A DNA stretch of 64,000 nt from Octadecabacter temperatus (GTDB lineage Bacteria; Pseudomonadota; Alphaproteobacteria; Rhodobacterales; Rhodobacteraceae): assembly GCF_001187845.1 (NCBI RefSeq), contig NZ_CP012160.1, positions 2,542,001 through 2,606,000 of the forward strand, in the 5' to 3' direction. Shown piece after piece: positions 1 to 11,417 of the stretch. Position numbers and translations under genes: made by a program. A model generated the notes under the pieces. It did no database searches and was not told where the DNA came from. It saw only the letters and a program-made list of their open reading frames with translations. Position 1 is the first letter of the stretch. Each line of letters starts with the position of its first letter.

Positions 1-1
1 C

Positions 2-1526
2 TTTGACACGACTCTGCGCGACGGCGAGCAATCCCCCGGCGCAACAATGTCTCATGACGAAAAACTGGAAATCGCAGAGATGCTGGATGAAATGGGCGTC
101 GATATCATCGAAGCCGGTTTTCCCATCGCCTCAGAGGGTGACTTCAACGCGGTAAGTGAAATCGCAAAGCTGTCCAAGAACGCCCAAATTTGCGGGTTAT
201 CGCGCGCCAACTTCAAAGACATCGACCGCTGCTGGGAAGCCGTGAAACACGCATCCAAGCCGCGTATCCACACGTTCATTGGCACCTCACCGCTGCACCG
301 CGCGATCCCGAATCTCGACATGGATCAAATGGCGGAACGCATCCACGACTGCGTCACCCACGCCCGCAATCTGTGCGACAACGTGCAGTGGTCCAGCATG
401 GACGCGACCCGCACCGAATGGGATTTCCTAAAGCGCACCGTTGATATTGCCATCAAAGCAGGCGCGACCACGATCAATATTCCAGACACCGTGGGCTATA
501 CCGAACCCGTGGAATCCGCCGATCTGATCAAGCGTTTGATTGAAGAAGTTGATCGTGCCGATACGGTTATTTTCTCAACCCATTGTCACAACGATCTGGG
601 GATGGCGACAGCGAACTCATTGGCGGCTGTTCAGGGCGGCGCGCGACAAATTGAGTGTACAATCAATGGCCTAGGCGAACGCGCAGGGAATACTGCGCTG
701 GAAGAAGTCGTTATGGCAATGAAGGTTCGCAAGGACGTGATGCCGTATCGTACTGGCATTGATACCACTAAAATCATGAACATCTCGCGCCGCGTTGCGA
801 CGGTTTCCGGCTTTAACGTGCAGTTCAACAAAGCCATCGTCGGCAAGAACGCATTCGCCCATGAATCCGGCATCCACCAAGACGGCATGCTGAAAAACCG
901 CGAAACGTTCGAGGTCATGCGCCCTGAGGATGTTGGTCTGTCCGGAACGTCCCTGCCGTTGGGCAAACACTCCGGCCGTGCCGCGCTGCGCGCAAAGCTG
1001 ACTGAGCTGGGCTTCGAGATGGGCGACAACGAACTGAAAGACGTGTTCGTACGCTTCAAAGACTTGGCTGACCGCAAGAAGGAAGTCTTTGACGACGACC
1101 TGATCGCGCTGATCCGCCAAAACGATACTGAAGATGATCGTCTGAAGCTGAAAGACCTGACCGTCATCTGCGGTATGAATGGCCCGCAAAAGGCGACGAT
1201 GGTTCTGGAAGTCGATGGGACCGACCACACGACCCAAGCCACAGGCGATGGCCCAGTTGATGCGACCTTCAACGCTGTTAAGGCCCTGTTTGACCACAAC
1301 GCACGCTTGCAGCTGTACCAAGTGCATGCAGTCACTGAGGGCACCGACGCGCAGGCGACTGTATCGGTTCGCATGGAAGAAGACGGGCGCATCGCAACAG
1401 GCCAGTCAGCAGATACAGACACGGTGGTTGCCTCTGCAAAGGCGTACATCAACGCGCTTAACCGATTGATTGTAAAGCGTGAAAAAACTGCGCCGGGGTC
1501 TGATACTGCAGGTATCAAATACACGG

Positions 1527-1540
<14 letters not shown>
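2..1540 (+). CDS. leuA: 2-isopropylmalate synthase, 5' truncated by the window edge
   Basis: Condenses acetyl-CoA with 2-oxoisovalerate, the first committed step of leucine synthesis in the cytoplasm. The frame is open from base 2 and already reads FDTTLRDGEQSPGATMS, the conserved N-terminal DmpG/HMGL-like motif, so the true start lies upstream of the window and the ATG at 47 is internal. The TIM barrel carries the metal-binding HCHNDLGMA motif and NGLGERAGN. The C-terminal third, from about residue 370, is the LeuA dimer/regulatory domain that senses leucine (family knowledge). The stop overlaps the start of the next gene, suggesting coupled translation. Only a few N-terminal residues are missing. 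Closely related homocitrate and citramalate synthases are the alternatives, but the length and C-terminal domain favour LeuA. Confidence 0.95.
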
Positions 1541-3483
<1,943 letters not shown>

Positions 3484-3497
3484 GTTAGGGGCAGATC

Positions 3498-4415
3498 TTG
3501 GCCCGGGATAGACAGCAATCTGAGGATTTTGTAAGCCCCGTCCGGCGTTTGTTGGTCGGCATGCTGGTGCTGTTCATGCTCGCAACTTTCCTAATCTGGC
3601 GCATCGATAACCCCCGCGTTGAGCGCTTTCGCATGATGGTGATTGATGCCGTTGTGCCGAATTTTGACTGGGCAATGGCACCAGTGACGGGTGTTGCGAA
3701 CCTATTGTCTGATTTTCAATCCTATCAACGCCTTGCCCAGCAAAACTCGGACCTACGACGTGAATTGCAGGACATGAAAAGCTGGCGTGAGGCGGCTATT
3801 CAACTCGACCAAGAAAACGCCCGATTGCGCGACCTGATCAACGTCCAACTCGACCCACAACTGACGCGGATCACGGGTGTAGTCATGGCTGACTCGGGCT
3901 CTCCGTTTCGTCAATCTGTTCTACTTAATGTAGGCGCGCGTGATGGTATTCTTGACGGATGGCCCGCAATGGATGGCATTGGTCTTGTCGGGCGTATCTC
4001 CGGTGTTGGCGAAGAAACATCGCGTGTGATCCTCGTGACAGACACTTCTAGCCAGATCCCAGTTACGATCCAGCCATCCGGCCAGCGTGCTATTTTGTCG
4101 GGTGACAATACGATCAACCCGTTGCTGCAATTCATCGAAGACCCTGACCTTGTGAAACCGGGGGACCGTATCGTAACTTCAGGCGACGGAGGCGTGTTTC
4201 CAGCTGACCTATTGGTGGGCCAACTTGCGCGCGGTACGGACGGTCGCCAACGCGCGCGCCTGTCTGCTGATTTAGAACGCCTTGAATTCCTACGCGTGCT
4301 GCGAAGCCAGCCAAATGCGCGTATTGAAGAAGCGGGTACCCTCCTTGCACCGACGTTCCAGCCGCAGCTTCCGGTCGAGCCTGAACCTGAAGCCGAGGGC
4401 GGCTCCGATGGCTGA
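3498..4415 (+). CDS. mreC: Rod shape-determining protein MreC
   Basis: Bitopic inner-membrane protein that links MreB filaments to PBP2/RodA on the periplasmic side. The chosen start is the TTG at 3498, preceded by AGGGGCAGATC and giving MARDRQQSEDF. One membrane helix covers roughly residues 18-35 (LLVGMLVLFMLATFLIW). A coiled coil follows at about 75-110, then the beta-rich MreC domain at about 115-275. The C-terminal tail is rich in Pro and Glu and ends in a short disordered stretch. The stop overlaps the mreD ATG by eight bases, indicating translational coupling. Identity is clear from position and domain order. Confidence 0.94.
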   Translation: MARDRQQSEDFVSPVRRLLVGMLVLFMLATFLIWRIDNPRVERFRMMVIDAVVPNFDWAMAPVTGVANLLSDFQSYQRLAQQNSDLRRELQDMKSWREAAIQLDQENARLRDLINVQLDPQLTRITGVVMADSGSPFRQSVLLNVGARDGILDGWPAMDGIGLVGRISGVGEETSRVILVTDTSSQIPVTIQPSGQRAILSGDNTINPLLQFIEDPDLVKPGDRIVTSGDGGVFPADLLVGQLARGTDGRQRARLSADLERLEFLRVLRSQPNARIEEAGTLLAPTFQPQLPVEPEPEAEGGSDG

Positions 4416-5040
4416 CAACGACCTTTCTCGTCGTAGATGGATCGGGCGCATCACATTTGCCTTGCTTTGCCTCTTCATCATTTTTACGCACCTCATTCCG
4501 CTTGAAATAGTCCCCCCAAGTTTTGGTGGCAGCACCCTCATTCCGATTGAACAGCGCAGCGCAGCGCAATCTGGCGTGGCCGAGGTTGAACAGTTTTTCG
4601 ACCCTGTTCGATGGATCGCGCCGCAATTCTTGGTCCTCCTTGCGGCGACTTGGGTAACGCGGCGCCCGTCGTTCGCACCCGTCTGGGTCATTGCGGTCGT
4701 CTTCTTGCTTGCTGACTTCCTGTTTCAACGCCCGCCTGGGTTATGGGCGGCTTTGGTTCTTATCCTCACGGAAATCTTGCGCGGACGATCGCGGTCAATG
4801 CGGACCCTACCGTTTTGGTTGGAATGGGCGACCGTTGCTGCAGGCATCGTGGCGATTTCGGTCATCTACTGGGTCACATTGTCGATAGTTCTTGTTCCAC
4901 CGGGGACGCTGGGGCTGGCATTGATCCAGTTAACCCTTACATTGCTGGCATATCCGCTTGTTGTGTTCGTGTCTTATGCGTTGTTTGGCGTAAGCCGCCC
5001 AGCGCCAGGCGAAACAGACGAATTAGGACACCGCATATGA
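4408..5040 (+). CDS. mreD: Rod shape-determining protein MreD
   Basis: Polytopic inner-membrane protein of the Rod complex, about 210 residues. The open frame runs back to 4282 inside mreC, but the ATG at 4408 (MADNDLSRRRWIGRITFALL), overlapping the mreC stop, gives a protein of normal size. Four to five hydrophobic helices are visible, at about residues 12-30, 65-110, 120-150 and 160-190. MreD is poorly conserved in sequence, so the call rests on hydropathy, length and place between mreC and mrdA. Ten bases separate it from mrdA. Confidence 0.88.
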   Translation: MADNDLSRRRWIGRITFALLCLFIIFTHLIPLEIVPPSFGGSTLIPIEQRSAAQSGVAEVEQFFDPVRWIAPQFLVLLAATWVTRRPSFAPVWVIAVVFLLADFLFQRPPGLWAALVLILTEILRGRSRSMRTLPFWLEWATVAAGIVAISVIYWVTLSIVLVPPGTLGLALIQLTLTLLAYPLVVFVSYALFGVSRPAPGETDELGHRI

Positions 5041-5050
5041 GGTTGGTCTT

Positions 5051-7015
5051 ATGAAAAAAGGTCCAAAGGAGACCGAGGAAGGCGCCCGCCGCTTGTCCCG
5101 TCGCGCCATGTTGCTTGGATCGGCGCAGGCCGCCATTGTCGCGACTTTGGGGGCGCGGATGGCGTCTATGCAGGTTGATCAAGCGGACACGTTTCGCATG
5201 TTGGCCGAGGAAAATCGCATCAACATCGGCCTGATCCCGCCTGCCCGCGGCTTGGTTTATGATATCAACGGTGTCGTACTGGCAGACAATGAACAGCATT
5301 ATTCCATCACAATGACCCGCGAAGGCGCGGGAGACGTGGATGAAGTTCTGGCCCGATTGGACCGGATCATCGCGTTGGACCCCGAACGCCTTGAAAAGGC
5401 GCGCGGTGAGTTGAAAGCACGCTCGCCTTTCGTCCCTGTGACTGTCGCGGAACGCATTAGCTGGGAAGACGTTTCCCGCGTAACCGTAAACGCCCCCGCG
5501 TTGCCCGGTGTTGTCGCCGAATTGGGTCGTAGCCGGATCTATCCGCAGGGACCCGACATGGCCCATGTCGTTGGATACGTTGGTCCTGTGTCCGACTACG
5601 ACCTTAGCCAGATCGACGACCAAGATCCTTTACTGCAAATTCCGCGCTTTCAGATCGGTAAAACGATGGTCGAAAATCGGATGGAACGCGACCTGCGCGG
5701 ATCTGCTGGCACCAAGCGTGTCGAAGTTAACGCCGCTGGCCGCGTAATGCGCGAACTTGACCGTGTTGAAGGGATCCCCGGCGCTGATGTGCAACTAACC
5801 GTCGACGCGCGCCTTCAAAACTACGTCCAAGCGCGGCTTAGCGGTGAATCCGCGGCCGCAGTTGTTATCGACGTCACAAATGGCGACGTCGTTGGTATCG
5901 GTTCGGCACCGAGCTATGATCCAAATGTCTTCGTGACGGGAATCTCAACGAAGCTTTGGGACGAACTCAACGAACGAGAAGTTGAAGCCCCGCTTCACCG
6001 CCGCCCATTGGCTGCAAAAACCGTTCAGGGGACCTATCCACCCGGATCTACGTTCAAGATGGTAACAGCCTTGGCTGCGCTGGAAGACGGAAAAGTCGAC
6101 GCCGACGAAACCGTGCGCTGCGTAGGCCATACCGATGTATTTGACGTGCGCTTCCACTGCTGGCGCCGTTCCGGTCATGGCAACATGAACCTGAATGAAA
6201 GCCTGAAACAGTCTTGTGACGTTTACTATTATGACATCGCCCAGCGCGTCGGCATCGACAAGATCGCAGCAATGGGGCGCAAGCTCGGCCTTGGGGAGCG
6301 CCACGAATTGCCCATGTCTGCCATCCGCTCTGGCATTATGCCCGACAAAGCATGGAAGCGCGAAGCACGCGGTGAAGATTGGCGCATTGGTGACACCGTT
6401 AACGCGAGCATTGGACAGGGCTATGTTTCGACGTCACCGCTGCAACTTGCGGTGATGACCGCGCGTATTGCGACGGGTCGCTCTGTAACACCGCGCCTTG
6501 TTCGCTCAATTGATGGGGTCGAAGAACCTTCAGGTGCAGGCGAAAGCCTTGGGCTGAACGAAAACAACCTGCGCCGAATTCGAAGCGCGATGTATGATGT
6601 CTCGAACCATTCGCGCGGCACCGCTTACCGCACGCGCATCGCCGCGCAAGAATTCCGCATGGCGGGTAAAACCGGTACGTCACAGGTACGCCGAATTACG
6701 CAGGCCGAGCGCGATGCCGGCGTAACGCGCAACGCTGATCTGCCATGGAACCGCCGTGACCACGCGCTGTTTGTGTCTTTCGCCCCAGCTGACAATCCGA
6801 AATACGCAGTTGCCGTTGTGGTTGAACATGGCGGCGGTGGCTCGACAGCGGCGGCACCCATTGCACGCGATGTCATGCTCCAAGCGCTTTATGGTGGAAC
6901 GCCTCCGCTCTCTGCCTATCCATCCGCATCACGCAGCGCGATCGCGGCGCAACAGCGTCGCTTAGAGCCACTGTTGCGCGAAATCCGGCCCGGCCGTGAC
7001 ACGGACGAAGCCTAA
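5051..7015 (+). CDS. mrdA: Penicillin-binding protein 2, elongation transpeptidase
   Basis: Class B PBP that cross-links peptidoglycan during lateral growth together with RodA. Residues about 20-38 form the single membrane anchor. The pedestal/dimerisation domain covers about 60-235 and the transpeptidase domain about 265-625. Catalytic motifs are visible: SxxK as STFK with Ser333, SxN-type SCD at 388-390, and KTG in MAGKTGTSQ. Length 654 is normal. Its final base is shared with the rodA ATG in a TAATG overlap, so PBP2 and RodA are made from one message. It would be a beta-lactam target (family knowledge). Confidence 0.96.
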   Translation: MKKGPKETEEGARRLSRRAMLLGSAQAAIVATLGARMASMQVDQADTFRMLAEENRINIGLIPPARGLVYDINGVVLADNEQHYSITMTREGAGDVDEVLARLDRIIALDPERLEKARGELKARSPFVPVTVAERISWEDVSRVTVNAPALPGVVAELGRSRIYPQGPDMAHVVGYVGPVSDYDLSQIDDQDPLLQIPRFQIGKTMVENRMERDLRGSAGTKRVEVNAAGRVMRELDRVEGIPGADVQLTVDARLQNYVQARLSGESAAAVVIDVTNGDVVGIGSAPSYDPNVFVTGISTKLWDELNEREVEAPLHRRPLAAKTVQGTYPPGSTFKMVTALAALEDGKVDADETVRCVGHTDVFDVRFHCWRRSGHGNMNLNESLKQSCDVYYYDIAQRVGIDKIAAMGRKLGLGERHELPMSAIRSGIMPDKAWKREARGEDWRIGDTVNASIGQGYVSTSPLQLAVMTARIATGRSVTPRLVRSIDGVEEPSGAGESLGLNENNLRRIRSAMYDVSNHSRGTAYRTRIAAQEFRMAGKTGTSQVRRITQAERDAGVTRNADLPWNRRDHALFVSFAPADNPKYAVAVVVEHGGGGSTAAAPIARDVMLQALYGGTPPLSAYPSASRSAIAAQQRRLEPLLREIRPGRDTDEA

Positions 7016-8154
7016 TGAGCTATCTCGCATATCAATTCAAAGACGTCCCGGTCGGGTTTCGCAAACTTTTGTTCCTGAACTGGCCGGTCGTGTTTTTGAT
7101 CACCGCAGTGTCTGGCTTTGGCTTCCTGATGCTCTACTCGGTTGCGGGCGGATCAATGAACCCTTGGGTCACGCCGCAAGTCCAGCGCTTTGGCCTTGGT
7201 CTGGCTGTGATGGTCAGCATGGCGATGGTCCCCATCTGGTTTTGGCGCAATATGGCTGTGGTAGGTTACTTGGTTGCCCTTATTTTGCTCGTCGCCGTCG
7301 ACATCGTGGGTGTCGAGCGCAATGGGTCCCAACGTTGGCTCGACTTGCGTTTTATGGACTTCCAGCCCTCTGAAATGATGAAAATCACACTCATCATGTT
7401 GCTGGCCGCCTACTACGATTGGCTGCCGCTGAGCAAAGTCAGTAAACCCGTTTGGATCCTCGTCCCGCTTCTTTTCATCGCCGCACCGGCTTACCTCGTC
7501 CTCAGCCAACCTGACTTGGGGACCACGATCCTTTTGGTGTCAGGCGGCGGCGCGATCATGTTTTTGGCGGGTGTTCACTGGGCCTATTTTGCGACTGTGA
7601 TCGGTGCAGTTATCGGGCTGGTTACGGCTGTTTTCCAGTCTCGTGGCACGGGTTGGCAGGTGTTGAAGGATTACCAATATCGCCGCATCGATACGTTTAT
7701 CGATCCCACCCAAGACCCGCTTGGTGCGGGCTATCACATCACGCAAGCCAAAATTGCGCTTGGGTCTGGGGGCTGGACGGGGCGTGGATATATGCAAGGC
7801 ACCCAAAGCCGGCTGAACTTCCTGCCGGAAAAACATACCGACTTTATTTTCACGACCCTAGCCGAAGAGTTCGGCTTCCTCGGCGCTTTCGGCCTTCTTA
7901 TTCTTTATGCCCTCATCATCATCTTCTGTGTGCAATCCGCGGTGACGAATAAGGACCGCTTCGCGTCCCTCATAACGATGGGTGTCGCCGTGACATTCTT
8001 CCTGTTCTTTTCGGTGAATATGGCGATGGTGATGGGCCTCGCCCCCGTCGTTGGTGTGCCGTTGCCACTGGTCAGCTATGGTGGTTCTGCGATGCTGGTT
8101 CTGATGGTGGCTTTCGGGTTGGTTCAATCCGCGCACGTCCATAAGCCACGTTAA
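7015..8154 (+). CDS. rodA: Peptidoglycan glycosyltransferase RodA (SEDS family)
   Basis: Integral-membrane SEDS glycosyltransferase that polymerises lipid II for side-wall growth and works with PBP2. The 379-residue protein shows about ten membrane helices. SEDS motifs are present: SEMMKITLIMLLAAYY near residue 120, QPDLGTTILLV near 165, and the C-terminal GVPLPLVSYGGSAMLV near 350. LPEKHTDFIFTTLAEEFGF is the typical RodA/FtsW periplasmic loop. It closes the mre/mrd run; the following reductase gene begins 11 bases later and may be read through. Confidence 0.96.
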   Translation: MSYLAYQFKDVPVGFRKLLFLNWPVVFLITAVSGFGFLMLYSVAGGSMNPWVTPQVQRFGLGLAVMVSMAMVPIWFWRNMAVVGYLVALILLVAVDIVGVERNGSQRWLDLRFMDFQPSEMMKITLIMLLAAYYDWLPLSKVSKPVWILVPLLFIAAPAYLVLSQPDLGTTILLVSGGGAIMFLAGVHWAYFATVIGAVIGLVTAVFQSRGTGWQVLKDYQYRRIDTFIDPTQDPLGAGYHITQAKIALGSGGWTGRGYMQGTQSRLNFLPEKHTDFIFTTLAEEFGFLGAFGLLILYALIIIFCVQSAVTNKDRFASLITMGVAVTFFLFFSVNMAMVMGLAPVVGVPLPLVSYGGSAMLVLMVAFGLVQSAHVHKPR

Positions 8155-8165
8155 CTGAGGTTCCC

Positions 8166-9092
8166 ATGATCCGCGCATTGTTCTCAGCTGGCGATCACGT
8201 TTGGCCTGAATACCTTGAGGCACTGCCGCCTGCCTTTAACACTGAGGGGCTAATCGTTGACCTCTCGCGCAGCCACGCCCCAGAAACGGTCGATTACATC
8301 ATCGCTGCCCCAAATGGCCCCGTACAAGATTTCAGCCCTTACACATTCTGCAAAGCGGTCCTGAACCTTTGGGCGGGCGTTGAAGATATCGTTTCGAACG
8401 AAACGCTTACGCAACCGCTCGCGCGGATGGTTGACCCTGGTTTGACAGACGGGATGGTGGAATGGGTGGTTGGCCATGTCATGCGCCATCACCTCGGCAT
8501 AGACGCGCATATATTGGGGCAAGACGGTGAGTGGCGTACGGATTACCCACCTTTGTCGCGGGAACGCCCTGTCACCATCCTCGGCCTTGGCGAACTCGGT
8601 GCTGCCTGTGCGCAGATGCTAGCCACGCTCGGATTTCCCGTAACGGGATGGAGCCGTTCGCAGAAAACCATTCAAGGTGTAACATGCCTCGCTAGCGACA
8701 CTGGGCTAAAGAAAGCTCTGACAGGGGCAGAAATCATCGTCCTGCTCCTGCCCCTTACGGACGCCACAACAAACATACTAAACGCAAAGACCCTTGCGTT
8801 GCTTGCAGACGGCGCCTTCATCATCAACCCGGGCCGCGGACCACTTATCGATGACGACGCTCTTGTCGCCGCACTTGATGCCAATATCGCGCACGCCACA
8901 CTGGATGTCTTTCGAACCGAACCCCTTCCCGAAAACCACCCGTTCTGGAAACACCCACAGGTCACGGTGACACCGCACATCGCATCCACAACGCGCGCGA
9001 AAACGGCCGCCACATGCATTGCAGAAAACATCCGCCGCGGCGAAGCTGGGGAACCGTTTCTGTACCTCGTGGACCGAACCAAAGGATACTAA
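8166..9092 (+). CDS. Glyoxylate/hydroxypyruvate reductase A-type D-2-hydroxyacid dehydrogenase
   Basis: Cytoplasmic NAD(P)H-dependent reductase that turns glyoxylate or hydroxypyruvate into glycolate or glycerate; the true substrate cannot be read from sequence. The 308-residue protein has the Rossmann motif ILGLGELGAACAQML at about residue 140. Catalytic residues of the D-hydroxyacid dehydrogenase family are seen as Arg in NPGRGPLID, Glu in RTEPLPENHP and His in TPHIAS. The short, divergent N-terminal half resembles the GhrA subgroup rather than SerA or GhrB. It lies 11 bases after rodA on the same strand, an association that I take to be positional only. Confidence 0.85.
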   Translation: MIRALFSAGDHVWPEYLEALPPAFNTEGLIVDLSRSHAPETVDYIIAAPNGPVQDFSPYTFCKAVLNLWAGVEDIVSNETLTQPLARMVDPGLTDGMVEWVVGHVMRHHLGIDAHILGQDGEWRTDYPPLSRERPVTILGLGELGAACAQMLATLGFPVTGWSRSQKTIQGVTCLASDTGLKKALTGAEIIVLLLPLTDATTNILNAKTLALLADGAFIINPGRGPLIDDDALVAALDANIAHATLDVFRTEPLPENHPFWKHPQVTVTPHIASTTRAKTAATCIAENIRRGEAGEPFLYLVDRTKGY

Positions 9093-9138
9093 ATCCCGCT
9101 TTCTTTGGCTCTTAAATACTCATTTTATTGGCTACAAC

Positions 9139-9930
9139 TTAATGCAACTTTGGCGGTTTATTTGGGTCCATCCCCGGGTTCGCTCCAGGTTGGCTCGGCA
9201 TCTGCGGGCTTGGCAGATCGAACCGCAACCCGACCTTTGCAACGCGTTCAGACACCGGATCACCGCCTTCAAGATGGGCGACATCCAACATGCCCGCATC
9301 GATCCCTGAAAACACCAAAGCTTCGTTGACCGCCGCCGTTAACGCACCTTCCGCGCCTTCAACGGTCCCGACAAACGCAAGCATATGCCCGCGTCCGCCA
9401 CCTTCATAGGTAACGCCGCACAAATAGGCTTCAACCGCGAGCCCAGCCGCAGTCGCTAACTTGCGATCAAGCGCTTCGAGCAATACTTCTGGCAACCCTT
9501 TTGGCGCCGTCAATTCGGTGATTTGGCCGTCAACCTCTTCAGGGTCATTCCCAAGCGTTTGTGCGAGCCAATCAACAGCTTCGGCCGGCACCAACATCGC
9601 GGACGGTGCGACACCCATATTCAATGCCATGCCGATACGTTGCCCTGTCAGCATCTGGGCCATACCGCGCCCTGAAAGCGCGGCGTAGGGCGCAATCGCC
9701 TTACCGTAGAAATCAACCATGCGTTCTTCGCGATCAAAAATCAGAACGAACTCCTGACCTTCGGCTTCAAACATTGCGGGTGAAATCTGGTCACCCTCGG
9801 CTTCGCCTTCCAGCAACATGAACAACTCGCTCTCGGCGAGGCGCTCATAAAACCGCAACCGCGCGACGTCGTCGGCTTCATCAGCAACCATTGCAGCATG
9901 GGCGCGGTCGATCTCTGTTACGTCAGTCAT
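9139..9930 (-). CDS. SseB-family protein
   Basis: The 263-residue protein resembles the SseB family (enhanced serine sensitivity), whose biochemical role is unsettled. The N-terminal SseB domain covers about residues 15-130 (AESELFMLLEGEAEGDQ, EFVLIFDREERM), and a C-terminal SseB-like domain about 135-245. The tail is Pro-rich and probably disordered. It has no signal peptide and is acidic and soluble. Its ATG overlaps the stop of the upstream glycosylase-like gene by eight bases (ATGACTGA), so the pair is translationally coupled. Confidence 0.8.
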   Translation of the reverse strand: MTDVTEIDRAHAAMVADEADDVARLRFYERLAESELFMLLEGEAEGDQISPAMFEAEGQEFVLIFDREERMVDFYGKAIAPYAALSGRGMAQMLTGQRIGMALNMGVAPSAMLVPAEAVDWLAQTLGNDPEEVDGQITELTAPKGLPEVLLEALDRKLATAAGLAVEAYLCGVTYEGGGRGHMLAFVGTVEGAEGALTAAVNEALVFSGIDAGMLDVAHLEGGDPVSERVAKVGLRFDLPSPQMPSQPGANPGMDPNKPPKLH

Positions 9931-10507
9931 TCAAAACCTCTTTCACACGGGCACGCAGGGCGGGCAAAACCTCTTCCTCGAACCACGGATTCTTCTTTAA
10001 CCATCCGGTATTGCGCCAAGACGGATGAGGCAAGACAAACGTATCAGGCGCATGGTCGCGCCACCCTGCAACAGTTTCACTGACACCTCGCTTCACCCCC
10101 AAATGATACCGATGCGCCGATGCCCCAACCAACACCCGCAATCGAACTTGCGAAAGCGTTTTCATCACGCGATCATGCCAAGTTTGGCCGCAAATAGGTG
10201 GCGGTGGCAGGTCAGATCCTTTGGCGTCATATCCGGGGAAACAAAACGCCATCGGGACAATCGCCACGCGGGATTTGTCATAAAAATCAAGATCATCAAG
10301 CCCAAGCCAGTCCCGCAGTCTATCTCCGGATGGGTCGGTAAAGGGGCGAGCGCTATTGTGAACCTTCATACCAGGGGCTTGGCCGGCGATCAGTATGCGC
10401 GCCGAGGACGAAAACCAAACGACGGGGCGCGGTTCATGGGCGGTCTTGGTTGCGCGAAACCGCTCGGCGCATATTCGGCAGTCGTTGATTTCGTCGCTCA
10501 AGGTCAT
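9923..10507 (-). CDS. Uracil-DNA glycosylase family protein
   Basis: The 194-residue protein has the fold signature of the uracil-DNA glycosylase superfamily: LIAGQAPGMKVHNSARPFTD near residue 40 in place of the usual GQDPYH/GEAPG water-activating loop, and LPHPSWRNTGWL near 160 in place of the HPSP loop. This matches the short UDG-like proteins common in proteobacteria, some of which lack proven glycosylase activity. An N-terminal CRICAERF pair of cysteines could be part of a metal or Fe-S site, but four cluster cysteines are not obvious. It is first in a two-gene operon with the SseB-like gene. Confidence 0.8.
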   Translation of the reverse strand: MTLSDEINDCRICAERFRATKTAHEPRPVVWFSSSARILIAGQAPGMKVHNSARPFTDPSGDRLRDWLGLDDLDFYDKSRVAIVPMAFCFPGYDAKGSDLPPPPICGQTWHDRVMKTLSQVRLRVLVGASAHRYHLGVKRGVSETVAGWRDHAPDTFVLPHPSWRNTGWLKKNPWFEEEVLPALRARVKEVLND

Positions 10508-10721
10508 TTACTCTAAATACGGGTTTCCCGCCTATTCACCAGCGGATGCACGCAATTATGCGCGTCTTTCACGATTTCGGGACTTAAGCGTTGAAAATTT
10601 TAGGTCTACACCGACATATTATAGCCAGATTGTTCTCTTATTGGAGACAATGAAGGGGTAATCTGTCACGTAAGGCGGAAAGACCAACAATCGCCCCGAA
10701 CCGAGGTAGTATAGGCATTCA

Positions 10722-11417
10722 ATGCTTGAGTTTGTGAACGTCAGTAAGTCCTTTTGGACCGGCACCCAGCGCAAGGTAATCCTTGATCGCGCGAGTTTTC
10801 GCGTGGAGCTTGGCAACTCGCTCGGTATCTTAGCGCCAAACGGCACGGGTAAAACCACGATCATCAATATGATGGCGGGCTTGGAAAAGCCTGACGAAGG
10901 ACAAGTAAACCGCAACTGTCGCGTTTCATTTCCGCTCGGGTTTATGGGTGGCGTCGTGAATCGCCATACGGCGATGGAAAACAGCCGCTATATCGCGCGG
11001 CTTTATGGCCTTGATCCCGATTACGTCGAAGCATTTTGCCGTTGGATGACCGGAATTGATGAATATTTCGATATGCCCATCGGCACATACTCGTCCGGAA
11101 TGAAGGCACGTTTTACGTTTTCGTTGATGCTCGCGCTCGACTTTGACATTTACCTGATTGATGAGGGCATGCCCCAAACCACCGATGCTGAGTTCAACCG
11201 CAAAGCCGGTGAAGTTCTCAGGGAACGGTTAGCCACCACGACGGTCATCATCGTATCACACCAAGCGGAAACGCTTGAAAAATTCGCCCGGTCTGCTGCC
11301 GTCCTTCGGGATGGTCAGTTGACCATGTTTGACACCTTGGAAGAAGCGAAACAGCTCTATGACTACGAAGCCCAAGGCACAGAAATTCCGGATACGACGC
11401 GGTTCCAGCACGGCTAA
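10722..11417 (+). CDS. Capsule polysaccharide ABC-transporter ATP-binding protein (KpsT/CtrD type)
   Basis: ATPase of an ABC-2 exporter that moves Kdo-linked capsule chains across the inner membrane. Residues 1-231 form one ABC domain: Walker A as APNGTGKTTI near residue 45, a signature TYSSGMKARF near 130 that departs from LSGGQ as usual for KpsT, and Walker B IYLIDEGMP near 150. No permease (KpsM) gene lies beside it: the 214 bases upstream hold no frame of that size, so the partner must be encoded elsewhere. The gene overlaps the next by 59 bases. kdsA two genes on supports a Kdo-linked polymer. Confidence 0.88.
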   Translation: MLEFVNVSKSFWTGTQRKVILDRASFRVELGNSLGILAPNGTGKTTIINMMAGLEKPDEGQVNRNCRVSFPLGFMGGVVNRHTAMENSRYIARLYGLDPDYVEAFCRWMTGIDEYFDMPIGTYSSGMKARFTFSLMLALDFDIYLIDEGMPQTTDAEFNRKAGEVLRERLATTTVIIVSHQAETLEKFARSAAVLRDGQLTMFDTLEEAKQLYDYEAQGTEIPDTTRFQHG